Notes under the pieces: generated by a model
The model's input: only the letters and a program-made list of their open reading frames with translations
The model's database searches: none
What the model was told of the DNA's origin: nothing
Shown here: piece after piece, positions 12,340 through 24,567 of the stretch
Layout of the letters: each line of letters begins with the position of its first letter
How positions within the stretch are numbered: the first letter of the stretch is position 1
Source: Sequoia sempervirens
Taxonomy: Eukaryota; Streptophyta; Pinopsida; Cupressales; Cupressaceae
Length of the DNA: 64,000 nucleotides
Assembly (NCBI GenBank): GCA_007258455.2
Contig: VDFB02000002.1
Location: 477,283 to 541,282 of the forward strand
Direction of reading: 5' to 3'
Translations under genes and position numbers: made by a program

Positions 12340-13560
12340 AACAAGATCTATGGAGTGTTGATAGTGGTTGCTCCAAGCACATGACTTGAGATAAAATGAA
12401 ATTCATTAAGCTTGAAATGTAAAAAATAAGTTTAGTAAGTCTAGGTGATAATGTTGTTGTCAAGATTCATGGTAAAGGAATTCTGAGCATAGATGGAAAG
12501 AGAAAACCTAAAAATGTACTCTATGTGGAAGGTCTAAATCACAATCTTCTTAGTGTCAGCCAGATGTGTGATAATAGATATAAAGTTTCATTTGATTCTG
12601 AAGGATGTAAGATAAGATTGAATAGTAAAACAATTTCTCAAGGGATAAGAACTAATAGTAATCTCTACAATCTATGTGAAGTGGAAGGCCAAACATGTCT
12701 AATCAGTCAAGCAAATGAAAGTTGGTCATGGCATAGAAGACTAGGACATGTAAATTTTGATAACATGGTAAAAATAAGTTCAAAAGGCTTGGTTAAAAAT
12801 ATTCATAAGATTGCAAAGCCTAAAAACATCATTTGTCAAGGTTGTCAACAAGGAAAGCAAACAAATTTTAAATTTCCCACAAAGGATTACTATAATATGA
12901 AATCCTTGGAAATAATCCATACTTATCTATGCGGTCTAATGAGGACAAGAGCATTTCAAAGAGAAAGATATTTCATGTTGTTGATTGACGACTATACTAG
13001 AATGGCATATGTCACATTTTTGAGGGAGAAGGCTAAGGCTTTTCAAGCATTTCAAATTTATAAGAAGCTAGTAGAAAATATGACTGGGAGAAGAATAAAA
13101 TGTCTTAGGTCAGAAAAAGGTGGAGAATTGATGTCGAGAGAATTCATGGAATATTATGAAGATAATGGAATCAAGTGCCAATATTTAGTCCCAAGAACGC
13201 CACAATAAAATGTCATGGTAGAGAGAAGAAACATAATTGTGAAAGAAATGGCTAGAGCTAATTGAATGAGGAAAACTTGGTAGATAAATTTTGGAAAGTA
13301 TTACAAACTGATGTATACATTCAGAACAAAGCACTTATAAGATATAACAATGGTAGAACACCATATGAATTATGGTTTGGTTGGTCTACATCAGTCAAGC
13401 ATTTCAAGGTATTTCGAAATAAGTGCTATTTTAAAAGAGAAGATGAAGACTTAGGAAGTTTTCAGTCAAGATGTGATGAGGGGGTATTCTTGGGGTATTC
13501 CAACCGAAGCAAAGCTTATAAGTGTTACAATAAGAGATTGCATAGAATTGTAGAGAGTGT
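12340..13560 (+). pseudogene. Element E protease and integrase (Ty1/copia)
   Basis: The protease active site VDSGCSKHMT (near 12357) is intact. The integrase has the HHCC finger (WHRRLGHV ... CQGCQQGK, about 12730-12860) and a core with LLIDDYTRMAY. The second catalytic Asp is replaced by Glu (LRSEKGGE near 13110), and the third block PRTPQ is followed by a stop and then VERR with the catalytic Glu. The frame shifts near 13260, and the C-terminal part (FKVFRNKCYF, GVFLGYSNRSKAY) ends at about 13560 in mid-domain. Integrase cuts and joins cDNA into the genome. This copy cannot do so. Confidence 0.8.
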
Positions 13561-14715
13561 GATAGCACCTTCAAATTTTGTAACTTTGAATTTCCCATAT
13601 TGAAAAATTTGCCTTTGCATACTCAGAAGTTCCCCTAAAAAATCTGCCTAACTGACCTATTTTGGAGGGTCACAATTTGGAGCCAGTTGATTTTCATCTC
13701 AAAAGGATTGTTGCTTTCCATTATCCCTACATTCATGTACTCCTCTATCTGATTTCAAAGTCTCAAGATCAAATTTTCTATTTTTTTGAGATCAAAAGCA
13801 AATGTAGTTTGTTCAATTTTACATTTGCATTTATGCCAGTGTTTCAAGGTGGTCAAATTTGATCCCTAATATCTCGTGAAGAATAATGACTGAAGAAAAT
13901 ACCTTTTGCAAACATACTCAGTGTATCTAGATGAGCTTATGTTTCTAGTGGCAGCACCCTAGAAGTTGTTTTGATATTTTTTTAAAGTGCTTACTTTGAG
14001 AGCCTTGATTGGTTTTTGACAGGTGAAATTACAGAAAAGCTTGAGTGAGCCAATTTGGTATTTAATATCTTTCACCTCAGGATCCATTTTTCTGATCCAT
14101 TTATTGAATTTCATTATTGGTTCAAGTTTCTACATGCCTACTCAATTTCTAATCCTTTTCTAATTGCAACATGGTCAAAATGGGTGTTCTAAAAAGTTTC
14201 AAATTTTGAAAATCTAAGCACAATCCATTTCTTTTTTTAGTCTAAAACCTATACAACTCCCTTTTTATAAAAAATGGAGGTCACATGATGTGTTATTTTA
14301 ATGCATTTTGGGTGTGGCGAACACATCCCAGGGGCTAGTTTACAAAGGAGGTACCTGATTCTTGATTGTTGGGCGAAGTTTCAGGAAATGGGTTTTCTCT
14401 AAATAATTGATTATGGCTATACACAAAAAAACTCAACTCTAGGGGTCACCATTTTCCCACAATGAATTTTCTCCAAATGGGCCATAGGTGTAATTAGAAG
14501 TCACAAATTTTTATAATGTTTCAAATTTTCATATTTAAAATATTTTGAATATTTTAAATATTATGAAAATGAAAAGGGGCATTTAGGGAAAAATAAAATG
14601 AATTTCAAATGTTTTGGAGGAAAAGAAAGTTTAATTATTGCTTCTAATTGGTCTAGAGGCAACTTTCATGGCTTTCACAATTGCACGTAAAAGTCATTGC
14701 CAATCACTAGTTTGA
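13561..14715. other. Unassigned non-coding stretch between element E and the acidic ORF
   Basis: A+T-rich, with no retroelement motif on either strand and only short frames (a 66-codon frame at 13662 looks accidental). It starts exactly where the element E integrase breaks off, with TGTGATAGCACC, so it could be the left edge of an inserted element. I found no second copy in the window and no PBS I trust. It may be internal sequence of element F upstream of the acidic region. Confidence 0.4.
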
Positions 14716-15943
14716 AATGCAAATGAAGCAACAAATCAGAGATATAAAAATGGTGAAACCACTGATGAGTATGGAGAAAATAATCAAGCAATACAACTAG
14801 AAGATGAGACATGTATGACTGAAAATAATTCCTATGACAATCTACATAATGAGGATGAAGATACAAAAGGTCTCTCTTGCATAATAGATTGTGACTGTGA
14901 GAGTAGTGCATGTTATGAGGGATCCATTGAATATTCAGATTGTGAAGAGAAACTTGTGGATTTTGATCTACAACAAAGTGATTCTTGCAGTTCTTATGGA
15001 TATTAGGAGGAAGAAGTAATAGAAAATGCAATTCCATTTAATAGTGAACAGATAATACATCGAGCTGCATATTACCATGAAAAAACATTAGATGAGGAAG
15101 AGGTTTGTACACTTTAAAATGGTTTTCAATTTTTTTCAAATCCATTGTATGATTAAGAGATACAAGAAGACCACATGATATATTGATAGGGTGTGCTAGA
15201 AAATGAATTTCATGTGTATTCAAATCCACTTTATGATGACAATGAAGTATTTTTTGATAATTGGGATATTGCACCAACTTGTGAAGCAAATTAACATGAG
15301 ATTGATGCATTTGAATTACCAATTTTTGATGATAAGAAAATAGAAGAACACAACAACAATGAGATTCATGAAGAAACATGCTCACTCAATAGTGAATTTT
15401 TTTTAGAATTGCTAGGAATGGAATACCAAAAATACATACATAAAAATAATTCAAAAATTTCATCCCCAACATCAGTTGGATTGAATGTGCAAATTGATGA
15501 TTGTATGAATCATGGGTTTGTATCACCACCAATTACTGATATAGAAGAAATAAAAATTATTTCAGATTTGATTATTTCTAAAGATGATGTGGAAAATTTG
15601 TCAGAACCATGTAAGAAGAATTCAAATTTTTAGTTTTTCAGTTCAGCTGGGAGACTATTTTATAATGCATGACAGTGACCAAAATGATGAAGAATTTGGA
15701 ATTAAGAATAAAATTTCTTGGTATAATAAATGGGGTATGATTTTGCCACATGATAGTAACAAATTTCAAGTTATTCCTAAGTCTAAATCAAAAAATGAAA
15801 AAGGAAATGTGAGCAGCATTGAAGGTAGTCTCATCTTGAAAATTTTCAATGGTGGTAGATATAATAGGGCTGATTGCATGAGTGTTCTTAAGAAGGATTT
15901 TATGAAAACATATCAAAACAAGGTGTTTGACAAAGGAAAATAG
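14716..15943 (+). pseudogene. Acidic low-complexity coding region of element F, first copy
   Basis: One frame from 14716 to about 15630, then the +1 frame to 15943. The product is rich in Glu, Asp, Asn and Ser, with little sign of a globular fold. The hexamer SNPLYD occurs twice about 30 residues apart (near 15140 and 15220), which suggests degenerate internal repeats. About six in-frame stops occur, most fitting former Gln codons. I do not recognise a family. A region of the same character follows gag in the other F piece at 58230-60085. It may be a Gag extension or a spacer that keeps the element's length. Confidence 0.5.
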
Positions 15944-16128
15944 GGGCCTTTCCTTTTGGTGGCCTTGTGCTATCAGCTATGGTGTGGTTTTTTCAAGAAC
16001 CATGTCAGTTCATGATAGAGAAAAAGGTTTGAATCTACTGCTCAATAGATAAAACACTTGGTCTACTCTCCCAAAGACCTAGATTCTTACTATGCCCATA
16101 GGGGACATACATCCCCAGATGAAGCCAT
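15944..16128 (+). other. Element F 3' tail before the LTR
   Basis: Non-coding. The last 30 bases hold ACATCCCCAGATGAAGCCAT directly before TGTTGGAG. Element C has nearly the same phrase (CATCCCCAGATGGAGCCAC, minus strand, about 22664-22682) directly before its own LTR start, which marks this as an interior/LTR border. Confidence 0.6.
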
Positions 16129-19100
16129 TGTTGGAGCCTAAAATTTACATAAAAATTCTAAGTATTTTATCAATTAAAATCCAAAATTCCTACTCTTATT
16201 TTCATAATAAATCACATTATCACCATTCACAAAGTCATTTTTACCCTTTACCACGATACTACTATCACATTAGCCACCCCTCATAACACCCATACCATAC
16301 CTCTCTACCGCAGTTTATCCCTAAGTAGCTTGCAGGAGGATGGTGAGAGGAGCCACTACCATATACCTCACCCTACACACTATACTACTATACCTCAAAG
16401 GGTCAAGACACAACTTGCAGTAGAGCGGTACATTAAGGAAAGGTACTAAAGACACACCAAAGTACAATAGGGGAGTGGAAAATGACATGAGGTAGTGTGG
16501 TAACTAAGTTGTTGGGTCATTTAAAACACACCAATTGCATCAGTCAACATCAAAACATAAAATTGAGCTTGACACAAAGATTTGAGTTATTCAAATTTAT
16601 GATCCAAGAGTAAATGTATCTTGTTGTCGAAATACACAAAAAAAGTTGAGATTTTTCACTTGTAATAGCTAAAACCAAGTTGCTAACGAGCTCAAATTGC
16701 GGGAGTAAAGGGAATTATTCAAAGCAAGTTCTATCCCCGACTACATAGGAATTCAAATGGCCAAGTGACCTGACAATTAATAAGTGGAAAGAAAAATACT
16801 TTGGCTCTGAAGAAGATTGATTATGTACATCATAGAGAGGAAATATCTTGAACAGGTCTTTGATGACCATAGGCTTTTACTTAGATATTAATAGATTGAC
16901 ACACATTTTTGTGATTATGTTAGTTTCTTATGTTATTTTTAGTCTCAAATCCTATTTTTTTTATCAAAAGTCATGTTTTTTGGTCTAAAGCTTGTTGCCT
17001 TTCATATATATAAGAGAAACTAGGACCAAAAGAAGGAGATAGGAGAAGATAGTAGTAGAAGAGGGGTAATTAATGGATAGTATAAAAGTTCCATAATGTT
17101 TATATTTTGAAGTCAATGAAACATCTCTGATTTTGTGGAATTACCTTGGTATCAATTGTTTGTTGAAGTTATTCAATTATCTAGTTGTCTCCATTTTAAT
17201 GCTTCTTTATTATTTAGATTGGTATATCAAGTATATATTCAATTTATCAATGCAAATTTTTTGTACTTGTGTGATATGATTAATTGGTTTCCCCAAAGGA
17301 ATTAAAATCCTTCTAGTCAATCACAGTAATCTGGAAGCATTATTTGGATCAGTAAGAAGAACCATATTATTAGGATTGTCAATTTGTCTCCAATTTGGTG
17401 TTATCTGTGTTCTTGCATAATTTATTCAATTGGTTCTTTCAAGTAAAGATTAAAATCCTTTTTGATAAATTATAAGTAACCTGGTTATGTTAGTTGGATA
17501 AGTAAGTAGAGTTTTTCAATAACTTTCCTACATGTTTATATAAGTTATAAACCAATATTAGTGTGCCAAAAAGTTAGAGTTACTACCAAATACAAGCCAC
17601 TTATCCTAGAATTTCATTTGACTCCATTTACCCAATAAAGAATTGGTCATATCCATTCCATCATTTAGTTTTATGAAATTTTCAAAACTTCACATATGTT
17701 AACTAAACATATTCATAAACTTCATCTTGATATTGCTTATGTAATTTATACCAAATTAGGATTACATCTCTCCACTCTCAATTTCCATTGTGTATAGATT
17801 GTTCAAGTAGGACACAAATAGTCTAATTATTCTCCATTTGCATAGGTACACCCACTTAGGTCTGGCAAAGCTTGAAGAGAAGAAGGTTCAAATACACCAT
17901 TTGGCCTTGTTTGTTAGCCTAAAGCATACCAAGAGCCTGAAAACCTCTTGTGATTTTTCAATCAGCATTTTTGAGAACTAACAGAGTCTTCATTTATGAA
18001 GGTTAATCAAAGCTTTGAAGCAAAGGATGGGTTTTAATAAATTTTGAAAGTTCTCCTACAGGAATTGCGTGTCGCTATTTTGAGTCCATAGTGAAGAAAC
18101 AAATTAGCGATGAGTGATGGTTGTTGTGTCCATTGCGCATCATTTTTTGGTATCACCATTTACATAATGTATAAGTGATGGAGTGATGTTTCATCACCCA
18201 TTGCTGATTTCATTTTTGTTTCTCACATTAAAATGGAGATGAGCGATGGTGGTCATAAATGCACAAGAATAAAGTTTTTCATAGCTAGATTAAATTTTTA
18301 AAGCCTCCACTAAGTAAATAAAGTGAAATACATGTAAAGCATTTTTTTTCATCTCGATGGAAAAATTTAAGGCCTCTAGATGTGAAAAATGAAAAATTCT
18401 TTGTTGCAACAGTAAAATGGAAACATTTTCTTATTGCTAATAAATTTCATAAAATAGCTAATAAACTTGGGGAAAGAAGGATTCGGGTGGAGAAAAGGGA
18501 TTTTTCCCATCACTAATTTTTTATTCATCTTCCTAGTGCATCCATGATGGAGTGATGACTTCGCTCATCTCTGTTCTCAAACCATTTTTTTGTGATGTAT
18601 TTGTAATGAATGAACTTGCCTTATTCTTATCATGCATCGTTAATAAGCATTAGCTTTTCATTTTGCGTTCACAATGTGTGATAAGAATGAAAGAGAAAAT
18701 AAACTGGTGGGCCCATGGATAAGTGATCAATGGTAAAATTTTGAAATGAGGGGAAGAAATTGAAAGAGGTTAAATATAAAGCTCACGGGTAAATTTTATT
18801 TTCCCAATAAATGATTTTTTCTTTGACTACATTCTCCACATCACTATTATATTTAAATTTCTCTCATGCTATTTGTGATTGCTAATGGTTGTAACGTTTG
18901 AGTAAATGATGGTGGGGCCTGAATTTTATTTTAAAATTATCATTTGATAATGTTTAATGATGAGTGAAAGTAAAATATGTGAAAAGCATCCAACTTTCTA
19001 CAACCCTTTTTAAATTTTAAAATCTTCATAAGGATTTTATATCAAAACATTGTATTGTTGGGCATTTAATTTGACAAATCAAAGGTAAAATATTATATTT

Positions 19101-20616
19101 TCATGAGAAAGTTTTAGAAGGCCTCCACTTTTTAAATAAATTTGAGAAATATTATTCTTTTCTAGAGGAGAATGAAATGCACAGGTAGGGTAAAATGAAG
19201 GTTTTTCACCATGAAAGTAAAAAGCTTTGAGTTGTAGATGAAGCAAGTGGTGAATATGTAGGTGAAAGATTTTTTTTGTATAACAAAGTGAAAATGAAAG
19301 GGTTTTTTACAATAGATAGAAAGGAGATGAAGTATTTTTCAAGTAAAGGCATTTTCAATGTGGGTAAAAGGCTAAATGATGAAGGATGAAGTCTTCCCAC
19401 AGGGAATATTTTTTTGTTGCAGGGCAGTGGAGTGAGGAGCAAGAAAATAAATTGTTGGATGAATATTTTTTAGCAAGAAAAGGTAGTTACTAATCTATGG
19501 ACCTGAATGTGCTAGATGTCATTGGGAGATCTCCACTTAGGATTTCTTTCTCCTTAAGTGTTGTTTTTCTGCCTCTTTTTCAAGGAGGTTGTTTTGTAAT
19601 TTGACATAGAGAACACTGTAATGTGAATACATAGCATTCTAATGTTCAATTTATGAGTCTGAGTTTTTCAATATTTATGTAATTTTGATTACAATAATGG
19701 AAAGATAGTGTTCAATGTTTCAAGATTAAGACTATTTTACTCTCATATGTATTGGTTTTACAGATTATGAATGATACAATCAAGTTTGTCTTATTTGTCT
19801 CTATAAATTTTCAGATAGATGTGTGGCTTTATTCTTGTTTATTAATTCAAAGAATTAATGTAGGTGCTTGAATATGGCTATAAGTTTGTATTGAATTGAG
19901 TGCTAGGATGCTAGTAACAAGTAAAGGTTAAGGCATAATGTTGAAATGTTGTAATGCAACATTTCAGAGCTTCATATACTATCAGATGAAACTTGTTATC
20001 AAATTATGTATGTGTTTGAGTTGACTTTGTTCCAAGGACAAGGCATTGATCTAAGTGTGTTATTCATGTTACATTTGTTGGTTAATATAGCAATTGATCA
20101 CCTTTTAAATCAAATATCAATCGTAGCTTTTTTGTGTGAGGATTATAATGAGTTACATCTCTCATGTTTAAAGTAGGCATTATTGTAGAGGTTAGCCAAG
20201 ATTTCATAGTATTGTGTCTATTAAGCATCTAAAGGAGAAACATCTGTTTATAGTGTATTTGGTACTTTAGGAAACAAGTACCTATAAATATACTATTGGG
20301 ATTACCCTCCCTAGTTTAACAGAGACAAAAGTCTAAGAGATTACAGTCTCTCTAATTGAATCTTGTTTGTTGGACACATCAACCCATTGAGTCTGAATAT
20401 GAGAGAGTGGCTAATCTTTAGGACTCATTGCATCTGTTAATTTGGGAACCAACGGATTCACGACTATACTCGGGACCTGCATACCTAAAGTCAGTTGCTG
20501 CGATATTTTTGATATATCCTTAAAGTATGGTGCTCTATTGGTGGAGATAACTCAGAAAAACCTAGATCTTAGAAGAATTTTTGTGCTCCTTGAAGATCTT
20601 TTCCTCTTTCTAGGAG
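16129..20616 (+). repeat. Element F LTR, about 4.5 kb
   Basis: Starts TGTTGGAGCC after the tail shared with element C. A PBS-like sequence starts at 20618, so the LTR should end just before it, although a clean terminal CA is not visible. A TATA box (CATATATATAAGAG) lies near 17005, with TATAAAAG near 17080. Two diverged ~95-bp direct repeats (17271-17351 and 17415-17510) each match one block in the element C LTR (21112-21172, minus strand). No coding sequence inside is convincing: a 78-codon minus frame at 19206-19442 is unsupported. A length of 4-5 kb is large but known for Tat-lineage LTRs. Confidence 0.5.
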
Positions 20617-20617
20617 G

Positions 20618-20626
20618 TGGTGACTC
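20618..20626 (+). other. Element F primer-binding site, left part (split by element C)
   Basis: Joined with 31419-31426 (one TSD copy removed) the site reads TGGTGACTCTACATAGG. It resembles the PBS of element C (TTGGAAACTCTACTAGGG) and the TGGCGACTCT...GGGGA type reported for some Tat-lineage elements, which I recall as a tRNA-Arg type but cannot confirm here. Confidence 0.5.
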
Positions 20627-22663
20627 TATTAGCTCTCAAAAATGCATGTTTTAACCACAAAAGGTTACCAAGTTTTCACGAAATTTTAGGGTAATAGAAC
20701 AAGGTTTGAAACAATCAAACCTTCTACTCTTTAGGTGCTGCAAGACCAAGGCAGGTGTACCTCTCTGAATAATACGTACTTAACTTGCAATCAATCCACT
20801 TACAATACTTGTTCACAATGGCACATGGGAGTGAACAGATGAAATTCAATTTGAAAATAGTGACAATATTCTGCTCTAAGTCATAAATACTCAATTAAAA
20901 GTAACAGAATGAGTTTATAATGACGAGGTGTAGACACTAGTTCCTTGTTGGGTATGCCAAGTCAAATGAGATCAAGATAAGCAACACTTTCTGAAGAAGA
21001 CATAAATTATATAGCATATGCTTTGTTTACAACTTGTATAAACATGCAACCATGTAACTACTAAGTTATACTTCAATAATCCAAAATAAGTTTCTCTGAT
21101 TACTATGATCAATAAAAGGATTTAATCTTTGCTTGAAAGAACTAGTTGATTGATCGTACAAATACAACAAATGTGTATCGATAAATAAAACATAAACTTG
21201 CTATGTTAATTTAAACAACCAGAAAAATCATTTATGGAGACAACTTAGCAGTATTTTTCATTTCAATTCAACAGATAATTAACACCAGATAAAATGCAGC
21301 AACATCAACTAAATCTCATAAATACCTCCATTGTGAAAATCATGCAAGAATAGCCTCTAGTTTGATAATTTTATTCTACTGTATCTATTTTGCAATCAAT
21401 CAAAAATCTCATGTTCCATCCTTATTAACAACTAAAACATGCTTATTTATACACCAGCATGAGAAAAATATCAAAATAAAATATTATGTCAGCCCTGTAC
21501 AAGATTCAGGCTCAATCTAAGTCGGCTAGCAATTGTCTCCAAGCATTCAACATGTCAGGCACAAGATTTTGAAATTCTATTTTTACTAGTAGAACAGTTG
21601 GCTAGACACAACATATCGACCTGTCGAAGGCAATTCAAACGCCTCATCCCCATGCTCGGTATTTCTCATTTTCCATGACCACTCCCTTGCTATATTGAAG
21701 ACAAGAAGAATCACTTTTGTGTTGCTATAGCTTTAGGCCGTCAGTGAGATGTCATATAGAGTTCATCGGGTCACACCGAAAGTTCTTCACCAATCGCAGG
21801 TCGCCATAACACCTCGCATGTTACATCAAAGCCAAAGGATACACTTCTGATTCTTTAAGTTTCACTATGACCACACAACATCAGTGAGACTCAATAGCAA
21901 ACTAACAGAGTTCCGCCGAAAGCCCCGAGCCACAATGTATCGCCAAGACACCAATGCACCCATACCAACAGAAAAGCTTTGTCCAATGTATGTCGCTATA
22001 GCCTATCACACTTGGGGAGATGTTACATAGAGTACATAATGTTTCACCGAAACACCTCGAGCACATACCAATTTTCCAAGACAACCCAGAACTCCCGCTG
22101 AAGATCCTTCATTGTATTCCATCGGCGAGACCGAAGGTCACTCACCGAGACCCTACAACGAAGAAGCCAAGTCTGGTTGAAGATAATCCATAATGCACAT
22201 GTTGTTGAGACATGCTAATTCGGTAAGACGCTAGCCTGATTGTTTGACTCCCACTAATGAATCCTCTCACACACACAAGTCGGGGAGACAAACAAAACTC
22301 GGTGAGACCCTCTCCTAAAAACCATAAGATATGTCGATAGCTGCCAATAGACAAATGCCAATTGCCACAACTAAGAACATGTCATGCCAAAAACCACCTG
22401 CAGGAAAAAATCCATTCGTTGTGATAGATAATAAGTCTTGCCGATAGGCAACACAGACTTATTGCAAGTAGAAAAAGCACAAGGGGTCGGGTAGACAAGA
22501 ATGAACCTATGCCAATATGGACCCAAACATGAAAAATGCACAACACAATTGACTCAATGGGACAATATGGCAAACAATAGATGAAAATGCATACGGTCGA
22601 ACCAAATCAGGGAATTATGAATGAGAACCTATGTAAAAGTACCAAATTTTTGTAGTCCCAATA
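20627..22663 (-). repeat. Element C 3' LTR
   Basis: Pairs with 29378-31413 along its whole length. On the minus strand it runs TATTGGGAC to GAGCTAATA. The other copy ends GAGCTAACA, so the ancestral ends were probably TG...CA. It carries two diverged copies of a block around TCGCTATAGC followed by GAGATGT (21719-21800 and 21989-22060), a ~270-bp internal duplication. Many differences between the two LTRs are C/T or G/A at former CG sites. Confidence 0.93.
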
Positions 22664-23009
22664 GTGGCTCCATCTGGGGATGTATGATAATAAGATCATA
22701 GCAAGGATCTAGAATCTTTAGGTGAGCAGACCAGACACAAAATGATGAGCCACTAAGTAGAAATGGAATGAATGGAAATGGAAATGAATGTGAAGTGGGA
22801 GTGAATGCAAGGTGGAGGTGAATGGAAAATGAAAGTGGAATGGAGGTGGATGAACACCTAAAACTACTATGCATGGAAAATAATTTTTAAGAGGATACAC
22901 AAGAGTTGTCCATGCACTGGAAACCCTTAATCCTCTGTATTGCTCAAGAGAAGAAAAGCTTCAAGAATTGGCCATGAATAGGCAATTCTTGATCTTCACC
23001 AGCCATGTT
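22664..23009 (-). other. Element C tail between integrase and 3' LTR
   Basis: Non-coding. A GAATG/GGAAATG-type simple repeat covers about 22760-22860. The end next to the LTR (CATCCCCAGATGGAGCCAC) is shared with element F and lies where the plus-strand primer should be, though it is not purine-rich. Confidence 0.55.
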
Positions 23010-24199
23010 CTATAGATAATATGAATATTCACCCCTTTTTCCAACAACAACAAAAGGTCCCAACCATAAAGCTTTGAATTTACCATGCCTGCCCTTCTCC
23101 TGACACCTTGCATTCCACATCAACACTAAGTCATTTTCTTCAAACTTTCTATTCTTTGCTTTCTTGTCAAATAGATATTTCATCTGTGCTTGTAACTTCA
23201 TGTTTGGATTTTGGGACTCCCAAATCTTCCTGCAAGACAAACTTGTAGACTGGTAACAAATTTTGCAGAGACATCCTAGCCTGTGCTCCATACACTAACT
23301 CAAATGGAGATTTTCCAATTGCCTTTTTCACAGTGATTCAGTTAGCCCACACAGCCAATTTTAACTTTGAATCCCAAGCCTTCTTGTTCTATCCTAGCAT
23401 CCTCTTTATAATTTTCAAGAGATTCTTATTGTTGGACTCTGCTTGACCATTGGCTTGTGGATAATAAGGAGCTCCATAAGCAATAGTAATGCCATACTTA
23501 TCACAAAAGCTTTTGAATTCATCTGACTTGAAGCACATCCCATTATCTATGGTTATCCTCAATGGTGTACCAAATCTAGTGATAATGTTGTCCATCAAGA
23601 AATTTGTTACAACTTTACTTGTAGCCTGCTTGGTTGGGATTGCCTCCACCCATTTTGTAAAATAATCAGTGGCAACTAGTATCTATCTATGTCCTCCACT
23701 TGACTTCTCCTGTATCTCTCCAATGAAATCAATTCCCCATTGATGAAAAGGGGCATCAGCCTGCAAACGTCGAAGTGGAAAAGCACCTTGATACTTAAAC
23801 CTTCCATAAAACTTTTGGCAAGCCTCACATTTTCTCACATGTGTAAAGGAATCATTAAAAACCTTTAGCCAAAAATACCCAACCCTAAGAATTTTGTGTG
23901 TAGTTGTCTTTTCTAAATAATAACCTCCACAAACTCCTTCATGCATTTCCTTAAAAACATGCTTAGCCTGCGGCTCATCCAAACATAACAACAATATACC
24001 ATCTCTATTTTTCCAAAATAGATCGCCATCCATAAAAACATATTTGGATGCCTGCAACTTCAAAGTTCTCCTTTGGCTGTCACTCAATCCATCTAGACAC
24101 TTCATATATTTAAGATAATGCATAACATTAGTATACCAGGGAGTGTGTTCAATGCTCACAACTGCAGTCCCTTCTTCAACATTGTAGATTTGATTTGCC
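23010..24199 (-). pseudogene. Element C integrase (Ty3/gypsy, Tat-like)
   Basis: The HHCC zinc finger is at about 23955-23815 (HEGVCGG ... THKI ... RKCEACQKF). The catalytic core shows WGIDFIGEI (first Asp), ITIDNGMCF (second Asp) and PQANGQAESNNK (Glu), so the D,D-35-E triad is present. The C-terminal part at 23160-23010 (FEENDLVLMWN ... LWLGPFVVV) is the usual gypsy integrase tail, and no chromodomain follows. Stops lie near 23682, 23388 and 23340, and the frame changes just upstream of 23291. Integrase inserts cDNA and makes the 5-bp duplication seen around this element. Confidence 0.88.
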
Positions 24200-24567
24200 T
24201 CAATATTAGTTTCTGCCATCAGCTTAGCCAAGCCTTGGCCTCGTACCAGCTTAGTAATTTGTATTTCCATGTCAAATTCTTGAATGTTGTTGATCCATCT
24301 GCATCTTTTCCCTGTGACTTCAAATTATGTTAAAATGTATTTGATAGCAGCATGAGGGACATAAGCAATCACTTTTGTTCCAATAAGATATGGTCTGAAG
24401 GCTTTAGTAGCCTTAACAAGAGCAAAGGCCTATTTTTCCAGTATGTCATACTTCAATTTAGACCCTTGTAATGATTTACTAAAGAAAGACACATACTGTT
24501 CATAACCATCCTCATTCTTCTGTAACATAACATCAGCAATAGTATGCATTGAGGCAAAAGAAAAAAT
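24200..24567 (-). pseudogene. Element C RNase H (retroelement type, after RT)
   Basis: Directly follows RT. Recognisable blocks are IFSFASMHTIADVMLQKN, QYVSFFSKSL, KYDILEK (then a stop) AFALVKA, and KAFRPYLIG ... IAYVPH. The first block corresponds to the position of the first catalytic Asp of gypsy RNase H but reads Ala-Ser, as in many Tat elements. If this domain is degenerate, the archaeal-type RNase H upstream may have supplied the activity. Two stops occur within it. Confidence 0.8.

Larger units (their letters stand above)
8076..13560 (+). mobile_element. Element E: Sirevirus-like Ty1/copia, cut off after integrase
   Basis: LTR at 8122-10099, PBS, gag with a long coiled coil, protease and integrase, all on the plus strand. 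The coding sequence stops abruptly at about 13560, where RT should follow, and unrelated DNA takes over. The missing RT and RNase H are not seen elsewhere on the plus strand, so they are either deleted or lie beyond the right edge if everything after 13560 is one large insertion. The LTR is preceded by an internal-type tail (8076-8121), so two internal regions flank one LTR. Confidence 0.7.

Noticed and set aside
14675..15385. Two minus-strand frames of 115-120 codons, His/Leu-rich
   Set aside because: They are the reverse shadow of the acidic frame: GAT/GAA/AAT-rich codons read as His/Leu/Phe on the other strand.
20442..20654. 70-codon plus-strand frame next to element C
   Set aside because: It spans the end of the F LTR, the PBS and the first bases of C, so it is a chance frame across an insertion junction.
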